Below, piece after piece: positions 1-5,278 of a DNA stretch of 13,002 bases. The notes under the pieces were generated by a model. That model ran no database searches, had not been told where the DNA came from, and was given only the letters and a program-made list of their open reading frames with translations. A program made the translations under genes and the position numbers. Location of the stretch: positions 1-13,002 of the forward strand of contig CAZCSH010000017.1 in NCBI GenBank assembly GCA_964501545.1, given 5' to 3'. The DNA comes from CAZCSH01 sp964501545. GTDB taxonomy: Bacteria > Patescibacteriota > Minisyncoccia > Minisyncoccales > RBG-13-42-11. Position 1 is the first letter of the stretch; each line of letters starts with the position of its first letter.

Positions 1-789
1 AATTGGAGAAATTAAAACTACGATTCCTAAAACCAGGGTGGCTGGGATGATGACAGCCCCCATTAAATCTCCTAAAATCATCCAGGTTTCGCCCTTCCTG
101 GCTGAAATAATTGCAAAATAAATTTCGGGCAAAGCACTCCCCAAACCAGTAATTAAAACTCCGATTAAAATTAACGATAAATTAAAATGGACTGCAAAAA
201 ATTGGGCAGAAGCAACAATTCCTTGAGCCGCAATTATTAAACAGATTATGCCTAAAATTACTCTTCCCAAATCTTTTATAAAAAGTTTGAATTCTTTTAA
301 AACAGGTATTTTATGATCGTTATAAACCTTAACAAATCTCTCCTTTTTGGAGAAAAGCCAAACAAGATAGAGAACAAAAAAAGCAATCAGCAGAATTCCG
401 TCAATTCTTGATAGATTTCCGTCTAAGATTAAAATCAACGGCAAAACAGCAGCCATCATTGTGAAAATCGATGTTGTCTGGATGGTTCGGCTTTCGGCCA
501 GAAGACCACCTTTGGCAAAAAAAGCGGCTAAAGCCACTCCTAAAGTGAGAGCCACTAAATTATTTCCCGCAATATCACCAAAGGAAAGCTGGGGAATTTG
601 GCGCAAGGCCGAAGTGATACCGATAAAAAGATTGGGCAGGGAAGCAGCAAAAGCCATGACAAAAAAAGCTACCACGAATTCTTTCCAACCTAAAAACCGA
701 CCAATTCTCATTAATCCTTTTACAATCCATTCCCCGGAGAAATAAAGCAAAACGCAAGAGGCTATAAAAATGCCAATATATAGGTTCAT
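1..789 (-). CDS. Na+/Ca2+ exchanger (CaCA) family membrane protein, partial
   Basis: The first 263 residues are visible; the 3' end lies beyond the left edge. It is a very hydrophobic protein with two inverted alpha-repeats of the CaCA type. Repeat 1 is around residues 45-84 (FAASLPNLFIG, then GDIAGNN) and repeat 2 around 211-255 (GLGSALPEIYFA, then GDLMGA). A charged cytoplasmic-looking loop (about 148-176) separates the halves. Family members exchange Ca2+ for Na+ or H+ across the membrane. The ATG at 789 overlaps the TGA of the upstream P-type ATPase by 4 nt (ATGA), so translation is probably coupled and the two form a cation-export operon. Oddities: the repeat-1 acidic residue of the usual SLPE motif is Asn53, while repeat 2 keeps Glu222, and the usual GN of each repeat is GD. 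Ion specificity may therefore differ from classical exchangers. The family call is firm; the substrate is inferred. Confidence 0.85.
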   Translation of the reverse strand, partial: MNLYIGIFIASCVLLYFSGEWIVKGLMRIGRFLGWKEFVVAFFVMAFAASLPNLFIGITSALRQIPQLSFGDIAGNNLVALTLGVALAAFFAKGGLLAESRTIQTTSIFTMMAAVLPLILILDGNLSRIDGILLIAFFVLYLVWLFSKKERFVKVYNDHKIPVLKEFKLFIKDLGRVILGIICLIIAAQGIVASAQFFAVHFNLSLILIGVLITGLGSALPEIYFAIISARKGETWMILGDLMGAVIIPATLVLGIVVLISPI

Positions 790-3392
790 GCTATTTTCTT
801 CTTACCAATAAAATACCATTTAGTAGCTTCAATTAAAATTAATTCTATTATTCCTAAAGCCAGAATAATTAACCAATCGTTCAAATAAAGAGGAACAGTT
901 TTTAACAAAGTTTGAAGAGCTGGCAAATAGATGGCCAGGAATAACATTAAAAATCCAACACCAACAGCAACTGTTAAAAATCTGTTTGAAAGGGGGTTAA
1001 TGTGCCATAAATTACGCCTTAAACTCTTGCAGGAAAAAACATAAAAAAGGGAATCAATGGCTAGACAGGCAAAAATCATTGTTCTGACATAGCTGATATC
1101 GTGATTCTTTTGCCAGAGCCAGAAGAATAAACCTAAAAGAATTAAATCAGTAATCAAACCAATAATAAAAATTATTGCTTTCATTTCCTGAGTTAATAAA
1201 GAGGTGTTGTGTTTTCTTGGTTTTTGTTTCATTAAGTCTTTTTCTTTTGATTCAAAGGCCAGAGCGATATCTGGTAAGCCGTCTTCAATCAAGTTCACCC
1301 AAAGAATCTGAACTGGTGAAATTGGCAAGGGAAAACCAGCCAGAAGAGCTGTCCCAACCAAAATGACCTCCGAGAAACTGTCTGAAAGCAGATAAGTAAT
1401 GACTTTTCTGATGTTGTCCAGAATAGCTCTTCCCTCCTCTACCGCTGCCAGAATAATAGAAAAACTGTCATTCAAAAGAATCAGGTCAGAGGTTTCTTTT
1501 GCCACTTCTGTGCCCGAACCCAAAGCTACTCCAATATCTGCTCGCTTCAAAGCTGGGGCATCATTTATCCCATCTCCGGTCATAGCAACCACCTCTCCCT
1601 TTTTCTGCCAAGCTTCAACTATTCTGATTTTGTGTTTTGGCTCTACTCTGGCATAAACTGTTATCTCCTTTAATCTCTTATCAAACTCTTTTTCTGTCAT
1701 CTGCTCCAAATCCTGGCCTTGAACTAGATTCTTTTCTTTGCAAGGTAATCCTAACTCCTGAGCTATGGCTCTGGCAGTTAACTTGTGGTCTCCAGTCACA
1801 ATAATTGGCCTCATCCCTGCCTGAATGCAAAGGTGAATAGCTTCTTTAGCATCTCTTCTTAATGGGTCGTGTAGGGCAATCAGGCCAAGAAAGTGAATGT
1901 CTTTTACTCTCTCTTCCAGTTTATTAAACTTTTGCTTTTTATTCCTTATTTCTTTAAAAGCCACTCCTACCACCCTGTACCCCTTCTTAGTCAAATCAGC
2001 CAGCTGACCCTCAACTTGCTTTAATCCAGCAGGCTTTATTTTAGAAAAACCAAGTAAGACCTCCGGCGCTCCCACCAAATAAATATTAACTCTTTCTTTT
2101 TTTCTTATTCCCCTAGTAAAAGTGGCGGCATACTTTCTAACGGGATCAAAAGGCATCTCATAAATCACTTCTTCCTCTTTTTCAATACTTTCTCTATTAA
2201 AGCCAGCCTCTATCCCAGCCAGCAATAAAGCTCTGTCAGTTGGTCTGCCTCTAACTTGCCAGTCTTTGGGCTTAGCTTGGGGATTCTCAATAAAAGCTTC
2301 GTTAGTCAAGGCAGCTATCTTTAAAATCAAGCCCTGCTTCTTTTTTCTTTTGTCTAAATAAAAAACTTCAGCCAAAGCCATTCTCCCCTCTGTCAAAGTG
2401 CAGGTTTTGTCAGTGGCAATAATGGAGGTGCTACCCAAAGTTTCGGCTGCCAAAAGCTTTCTAACTAAACCCTGTTTTTTCAAGATTCTCTGCATGCCCA
2501 AAGCTAAGATTACTGTCAAAGCCACAGGCAAACCTTCGGGTATGGCAGCTACTGCCACAGCTACCGCCATCGTAAACATTTCCAAGAAAGTATTCCCAGT
2601 CAGTAGTCCTTCAATAAAAATGAAAAGAGCAATAAAGGTAATAACCAGGCCAATGAGCTTGCTAAAATTAGCCAGTCTCTTTTGGAAAGGAGTTTTCTCT
2701 TCCTTGGCTTCTCTGACCATCTCTGCCACCTCGCCAATCTCAGCCGAAATACCTGTAGCCGTGACCACCATTTTACCCTTCCCTTCTTCAATCGTGGTGC
2801 CCATATAAACCATGTTGTCTCTGTCTGCCAGATCAGTCTCTTTGGCCAGAGTTTCTCCTTTTTTCTTAGCTGGCAACCATTCTCCGGTCAAAGGCATCTC
2901 ATTGACCTGGAGATTGCTCGCCTCAATAATTCTGCCATCTGCAGGAACTTTGTCGCCCGGAGCCAAATGAACTATGTCTCCTGAAACCAGTTCTTCTGAA
3001 TCAACCACTCTAACGCTTCCTTCTCTCAGAACTTTGGCTTCGTGCTTTACTATTTTCTTTAAGGCAATTAAAGCTTTGGAAGCCTTGTTTTCCTGGAAAA
3101 AACCAACAATGGTATTTAAAATGACAGCACCAAAAATAACAATGCTGTCAGTGTATTCTCCCAAAACCAAGGTGATGATGCCAGCTATAATTAAAATGTA
3201 GATTAAAGGGCTTTTCAACTGCTCCAAGAATATCTTAAATCGGGAGAGGGGTTTTTCTTCTGGCAGTTTGTTTTTGCCAAACTCAAGCTGACGGGAATTA
3301 ACTTCTTTTTCCTGCAAGCCCTTCTTTAAGTCTGTCCCTAAAATTTTGATTATTTCTTCTATCGAAAGGCTGTGCCAAAAGATTTCTGCCAT
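786..3392 (-). CDS. P2-type (Ca2+-ATPase-like) cation-transporting ATPase with noncanonical DKTCTLT motif
   Basis: The 868-residue length is typical of bacterial P2 ATPases. In order: N-terminal cation-ATPase domain (about 5-75), M1-M2 (about 60-97), actuator domain with TGEW at 169-172, M3-M4 with PEGLP at 285-289, phosphorylation site Asp328 in DKTCTLT (328-334), nucleotide domain with VGAPE (440-444), TGD (533-535), hinge TGDGIND (605-611), and the C-terminal membrane domain with NLIEDGLP (700-707). Aligned by eye to SERCA, the site-II ligands are kept (Glu286, Asn700, Asp704). Site I keeps Glu675 but has Ser672 where SERCA has Asn768, so a Ca2+-type pump with one main site is plausible. 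Departures from consensus: Gly to Cys at 331, Ser to Trp at 172, Lys to Val in KGAPE. It is co-translated with the exchanger-family gene downstream. No clear Shine-Dalgarno precedes ATG 3392; an extended -10 promoter lies about 65 nt upstream. Confidence 0.92.
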   Translation of the reverse strand: MAEIFWHSLSIEEIIKILGTDLKKGLQEKEVNSRQLEFGKNKLPEEKPLSRFKIFLEQLKSPLIYILIIAGIITLVLGEYTDSIVIFGAVILNTIVGFFQENKASKALIALKKIVKHEAKVLREGSVRVVDSEELVSGDIVHLAPGDKVPADGRIIEASNLQVNEMPLTGEWLPAKKKGETLAKETDLADRDNMVYMGTTIEEGKGKMVVTATGISAEIGEVAEMVREAKEEKTPFQKRLANFSKLIGLVITFIALFIFIEGLLTGNTFLEMFTMAVAVAVAAIPEGLPVALTVILALGMQRILKKQGLVRKLLAAETLGSTSIIATDKTCTLTEGRMALAEVFYLDKRKKKQGLILKIAALTNEAFIENPQAKPKDWQVRGRPTDRALLLAGIEAGFNRESIEKEEEVIYEMPFDPVRKYAATFTRGIRKKERVNIYLVGAPEVLLGFSKIKPAGLKQVEGQLADLTKKGYRVVGVAFKEIRNKKQKFNKLEERVKDIHFLGLIALHDPLRRDAKEAIHLCIQAGMRPIIVTGDHKLTARAIAQELGLPCKEKNLVQGQDLEQMTEKEFDKRLKEITVYARVEPKHKIRIVEAWQKKGEVVAMTGDGINDAPALKRADIGVALGSGTEVAKETSDLILLNDSFSIILAAVEEGRAILDNIRKVITYLLSDSFSEVILVGTALLAGFPLPISPVQILWVNLIEDGLPDIALAFESKEKDLMKQKPRKHNTSLLTQEMKAIIFIIGLITDLILLGLFFWLWQKNHDISYVRTMIFACLAIDSLFYVFSCKSLRRNLWHINPLSNRFLTVAVGVGFLMLFLAIYLPALQTLLKTVPLYLNDWLIILALGIIELILIEATKWYFIGKKKIA

Positions 3393-3396
3393 CGAA

Positions 3397-3416
3397 GTAA
3401 ATAATTAATTATTTAC
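3397..3416. repeat. Perfect 20-bp palindrome abutting the ATPase start
   Basis: The two 10-base halves (GTAAATAATT and its exact complement) meet without a spacer, 4 nt upstream of the ATPase ATG. It sits where a Shine-Dalgarno would be expected, and none is visible. It could be a repressor operator or an RNA hairpin at the start codon; which of these is unknown. Confidence 0.6.
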
Positions 3417-3424
3417 GAAATTAA

Positions 3425-3445
3425 GAAGAGAATCTGGTTCTCTTC
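3425..3445 (-). other. 8-bp hairpin in the ATPase 5' leader
   Basis: GAAGAGAA and TTCTCTTC pair across a 5-nt loop within the leader of the P-type ATPase mRNA. No U-run follows, so it is not an intrinsic terminator. It may stabilise or regulate the leader together with the palindrome next to the start codon. Function unknown. Confidence 0.4.
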
Positions 3446-3449
3446 GCCA

Positions 3450-3480
3450 TTAACACATTATATCATTAAAAAAACTCTTA
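3450..3480 (-). promoter_or_regulatory. Extended -10 promoter for the cation-transport operon
   Basis: On the minus strand TGATATAAT is an extended -10 (TGnTATAAT), with the hexamer at 3457-3462. The -35 region (about TTTAAT, overlapping the upstream terminator hairpin) is poor, which fits an extended -10 promoter. The predicted leader is about 55-60 nt. Confidence 0.6.
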
Positions 3481-3491
3481 ATTAAAGAGTT
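3466..3491 (-). terminator. Rho-independent terminator after the tRNA locus
   Basis: A 7-bp stem AACTCTT/AAGAGTT with a 5-nt loop is followed directly by seven Ts on the minus strand. It ends the transcript carrying the nested tRNA locus just after its 3' end at 3502. Confidence 0.75.
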
Positions 3492-3521
3492 AAAGGTATT
3501 GCGGCCCCAACCGGAGTCGAA

Positions 3522-3576
3522 CATTTCAAAGAATTCTCAATTTTTGAAAGGTGAAATGAATTGAAAATTCATTGAA
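3522..3576 (-). other. 55-nt hairpin-forming insertion in the outer tRNA's T-loop
   Basis: This separates the 5' T-stem strand from an otherwise normal T-loop and 3' strand. It holds two hairpins. In the first, AATGAATT and AATTCATT pair over a TTC triloop (3555-3573). In the second, TTTCAAA and TTTGAAA plus an inner AATT/AATT pair over a GAG triloop with one bulged base (3524-3549). TTC occurs at the start of the insertion and again at the resumption of the T-loop, as in a short target duplication. Composition is much more AT-rich than the tRNA parts. Confidence 0.6.
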
Positions 3577-3607
3577 CCGGTGTTACCCCGCCCTTTTAGC
3601 TTTTAGC

Positions 3608-3679
3608 GCCCTCAACCAGATTTGAACTGGTGTTACCAGGATGAGAACCTGGCGTCCTGAACCACTAGACGATGAGGGC
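3608..3679 (-). tRNA. tRNA-Glu (anticodon CTC), nested inside the outer tRNA
   Basis: A complete 72-nt cloverleaf. The acceptor stem GCCCTCA/TGAGGGC is 7 bp with discriminator G. The D-arm has GTC/GAC and GG in the loop. The anticodon stem CCAGG/CCTGG holds loop TTCTCAT, anticodon CTC (complement of 3643-3645) reading GAG. The variable loop is TAACA, and T-arm stem CCAG/CTGG holds loop TTCAAAT. CCA is not encoded. It lies between the two halves of the extended anticodon helix of the outer tRNA-like structure. A tandem repeat GCTAAAAGCTAAAA follows its 3' end (3607-3594). Confidence 0.92.
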
Positions 3680-3706
3680 ATAAAAAGGGCGGGGCGTCCT
3701 AGACAC

Positions 3707-3762
3707 TGGTCAAAGAGTGCGAAGCACTCTTTTCCACCTTCTCTCGGCTTCGCCTCGCTCGG
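3707..3762 (-). other. Hairpin-forming insertion of about 55 nt in the outer tRNA's D-loop
   Basis: It lies between GTCTA and TCTAGGAC of the outer D-arm. The dominant element is AAAGAGTGC paired with GCACTCTTT over a TTC triloop (3712-3732), 9 bp. Flanking GGT and ACC can extend it. Assuming a 17-nt D-arm like that of the inner tRNA, the insertion is 55 nt, the same size as the T-loop insertion. GTCTA flanks it on both sides. Confidence 0.5.
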
Positions 3763-3796
3763 TAGACGATGGGGCCATGGAGAGAGGGACAGTGGT

Positions 3797-4198
3797 TTAG
3801 TGTTTTTTCGTCGCCTCCTTGTGAGATAAGGCTTCCTCAACCTTCTCCCACAAACTCTCTCCGCCCAAGCGAATGACTTTGCCAAACGCCTGGACTTCAT
3901 CTTGTTTGAAAACCCGATCGGTCCCGGCACCACTCTTTGTTCTGGGCATCTTCTCTCCGTGATCGCGAATTCGGTTAAAAGCTCTGTTTTGGGTTTGGGA
4001 ATCAGCGTTTTTTTTCGCCCGACAGAACTCAACCGCCAAGCTAGCTTGCTGCAACAGCCAGCTATCTTCCGGAGAGAGCTTCCGGGTATTAGCCAGAATA
4101 TCCTGCAACCGCTGCAACATTCTCTTTTCGATGTTGCTAAACGATCCTTCGTACGGGGTGCCCCTCAACCCATGTTTTTGGGCTACTGTGTAGGGCAT
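3797..4198 (-). CDS. Hypothetical protein, 133 aa, upstream of the tRNA locus
   Basis: Unrecognised. The protein is soluble-looking, charged, mostly helical in character, with no membrane segment, signal peptide or cysteine pair. The N-terminal half has a run of possible helices (about 20-65: NIEKRMLQRLQDILANTRKL, then EDSWLLQQASLAVEFCRAKK). The C-terminal half is basic (about 75-100) and ends in KEATKKH. The start at 4198 is supported by a strong Shine-Dalgarno (AAAGGAG about 8 nt upstream) and a TTGACA-containing promoter. It stops 20 nt before the outer tRNA's 5' end with no terminator visible between, so the tRNA locus may be co-transcribed. Its base composition is noticeably more GC-rich than the ATPase and division genes. 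A link to the odd tRNA locus is possible but rests only on proximity. Confidence 0.7.
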   Translation of the reverse strand: MPYTVAQKHGLRGTPYEGSFSNIEKRMLQRLQDILANTRKLSPEDSWLLQQASLAVEFCRAKKNADSQTQNRAFNRIRDHGEKMPRTKSGAGTDRVFKQDEVQAFGKVIRLGGESLWEKVEEALSHKEATKKH

Positions 4199-4251
4199 TA
4201 AGTTCTCTCCTTTCTTTCCCTAAACCACTGTCCCATAAAGAGAAGCTAATT

Positions 4252-4282
4252 CTTATATTAAAACTTTAATATTAATTGTCAA
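4252..4282 (-). promoter_or_regulatory. Promoter for the 133-aa gene (and possibly the tRNA locus)
   Basis: A perfect -35 TTGACA is at 4277-4282. Candidate -10s are TATAAG at 4252-4257 (19-nt spacer) or TAATAT at 4255-4260 (16-nt spacer). The leader to ATG 4198 is about 50 nt and ends in AAAGGAG. Confidence 0.55.
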
Positions 4283-4284
4283 CA

Positions 4285-4321
4285 GAAAATAAAAAAGGCC
4301 GCCCCAAAAAGTGAGACGGCC
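4285..4321 (-). terminator. Rho-independent terminator of the zinc-ribbon gene
   Basis: The stem is GGCCG/CGGCC extended by TCTC/GGGG (with G-U pairs), with a 7-nt loop and a TTTTTTATTTT tail on the minus strand. It lies 27 nt after the stop codon. Confidence 0.85.
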
Positions 4322-4347
4322 CTGGCGAATCTTAAACTGCAAAAGGC

Positions 4348-4503
4348 TCACCCTACAAGGTTGACTCTCCCGTGTTTGTTTACACGAACCAGACCTGACC
4401 AACCACAAGAACAATATATTCTTTCTTTTGAAGGATGGTTCTTATTGCGGGATACTTTAAGCTCTTGCTGGCATCTCGGACAGACGAATCTTCTCCTTGC
4501 CAT
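4348..4503 (-). CDS. 51-aa zinc-ribbon protein
   Basis: A very short gene: start ATG 4503, stop TGA at 4348. The start is preceded by GAGGAAGG about 5 nt upstream. The protein is MARRRFVCPRCQQ..., with CPRC at residues 8-11 and CSC at 31-33, forming a four-cysteine treble-clef or rubredoxin-like zinc ribbon. A basic N-terminus (RRR) and basic C-terminus (RVNKHGRVN) suggest nucleic-acid or ribosome contact. Knuckle 1 is CxxC and knuckle 2 is CxC followed by GW, as in small ribosomal-protein-like ribbons, but I cannot place it in a named family. It has its own strong terminator and follows the division operon's terminator, so it is probably a separate unit. Gene reality is well supported by Shine-Dalgarno, cysteine pattern and terminator; function is unknown. 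Confidence 0.75.
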   Translation of the reverse strand: MARRRFVCPRCQQELKVSRNKNHPSKERIYCSCGWSGLVRVNKHGRVNLVG

Positions 4504-4550
4504 TGCTACCTTCCTCTCTCTAGATTAACTTACCAAGGAGCAACGTTCAC

Positions 4551-4575
4551 AAAAAAGATCGGCTTCTGAAAGCCG
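4551..4575 (-). terminator. Terminator of the division operon
   Basis: The 6-bp stem CGGCTT/AAGCCG with tetraloop TCAG is followed by ATC and six Ts on the minus strand, about 120 nt after the stop of the Mur-ligase-like gene. It is also about 50 nt upstream of the zinc-ribbon start, so attenuation of that gene is possible but not shown. Confidence 0.7.
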
Positions 4576-4645
4576 GCTGAACTTTATTGCTTCTAAAAAC
4601 TCACAATAAAACTCAGCTAGCCCCCGGAGCGGTTTTCTTAAATGA
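4576..4645 (-). ncRNA. Structured intergenic RNA element (unknown class)
   Basis: Between the division operon and its terminator, a 14-bp helix can form: GCTGAGTTTTATTG with CAATAAAGTTCAGC (two G-U pairs) around a 14-nt loop. It is preceded by a GC-rich tract CCGCTCCGGGGGCTA that stands out in this AT-rich DNA. With the adjacent terminator hairpin this makes a compact two-hairpin 3' module. It could be the 3' UTR of the operon, a small RNA, or a leader of the zinc-ribbon gene. I recognise no known riboswitch or sRNA. Confidence 0.35.
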
Positions 4646-4693
4646 AAAGTAAAGATAGCAGATTAATTCTTTCATCTTCTAGCCTATTTTATC

Positions 4694-5278
4694 TTATTCT
4701 GTTACAAAGGTCAAATCTTTCAACCTCTGAGAAATCTCTACCAGATTAATATCTAAAACAACTCCTACAGTTATAGCAACCAAAACACTGTAAACCTCTT
4801 TTTGAGAAAGAGTCTTTCCCAGCCAAATAGGAACAACCTTACCCTGATAGTTTATCTTAAAATTGGTTCCTCCGTTTATCTTGACATCGCTCGCCCAAAA
4901 ATCAGCTCTTGGCTGAAAACCAAAGGTCAAGACCCGAGAAACACTTTCTCCTTTTAACCCTCTGACTGTCTCCTCATCAAAGTTTAAGATTAAAAACCCG
5001 TAACTTGGCATTACTTTTATCAACTCTCTTATCTTTTCCAGGGGCAATTCTGCCAGCTGGGAAATCACCAAAATAGGAAGGCTGGCTTTCCCAATTAAAA
5101 ACTTTGCCTCCTCTATCTTTTCCAAATCAGCTTCCTCTACCAACACTCCTTTCTTTGGCTTTCCCTCTCCTTTCAAAACTTGGCAGATAACTTCTTTTGC
5201 TCCTTTGCCCAAAACCAAAGCAACCTTAGGTCTGGTTAAAATAATTCTGGCTTTAGAAAAAAGACTTAAACTACTCAT
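4694..5278 (-). CDS. Truncated, probably inactive Mur-ligase-like protein
   Basis: The 194 residues resemble the central (ATP-binding) domain of MurE/MurF-type ligases only. LILNFDEETVRGL (96-108) and RVLTFGF...ADFWASDVKI (115-134) match the family's LNADDP...V and VLTFG...ADV segments. The end (152-188) corresponds to the GxHNVYNALAAIAVAL...EI stretch, but HN is absent. The C-terminal ligase domain and N-terminal UDP-sugar domain are missing; full ligases are about 450-500 aa. The expected P-loop (GxxGKTT) appears as LVLGKGAKEV (21-30), lacking GKT. It overlaps the PBP gene by 8 nt and is last in the division operon, so it is probably expressed. Likely a non-catalytic partner or remnant of peptidoglycan synthesis. 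Family call by eye, moderate confidence. Confidence 0.6.
   Translation of the reverse strand: MSSLSLFSKARIILTRPKVALVLGKGAKEVICQVLKGEGKPKKGVLVEEADLEKIEEAKFLIGKASLPILVISQLAELPLEKIRELIKVMPSYGFLILNFDEETVRGLKGESVSRVLTFGFQPRADFWASDVKINGGTNFKINYQGKVVPIWLGKTLSQKEVYSVLVAITVGVVLDINLVEISQRLKDLTFVTE

Larger units (their letters stand above)
3502..3776 (-). tRNA. Interrupted tRNA-Glu-like cloverleaf (outer tRNA) with insertions in all three arms
   Basis: The pieces of a tRNA are spread over 275 nt. 5' acceptor GGCCCCA (3776-3770) pairs perfectly with TGGGGCC (3509-3503), followed by discriminator G. D-arm halves are GTCTA (3767-3763) and GGAC (3699-3696). Anticodon-stem halves CCCCG (3694-3690) and CGGGG (3590-3586) are followed by variable loop TAACA. 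T-stem halves ACCGG (3581-3577) and CCGGT (3514-3510) have an intact T-loop TTCGACT between the insertion and the 3' half. The spacers, variable loop and G73 match the inner tRNA-Glu, suggesting a former tRNA-Glu. The anticodon loop is gone: the stem is prolonged into a 12-bp helix (CCCCGCCCTTTT with its complement) topped by a complete second tRNA. No encoded CCA. It may be a precursor needing splicing, a structural scaffold, or a pseudogene. Confidence 0.6.

Noticed and set aside
461..3201. Several plus-strand reading frames opposite the exchanger and P-type ATPase genes
   Set aside because: They are antisense shadows of well-recognised proteins with no family features or start signals.
3502..3776. 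Group I intron interrupting the outer tRNA
   Set aside because: The anticodon-arm insert is only about 92 nt and is accounted for by a full tRNA and short linkers; no group I core or homing endonuclease is present.
3583..4032. 149-codon minus-strand reading frame across the tRNA locus
   Set aside because: It overlaps the 133-aa gene in another frame and runs through both tRNAs; the residues look like translated RNA sequence and no Shine-Dalgarno supports it.
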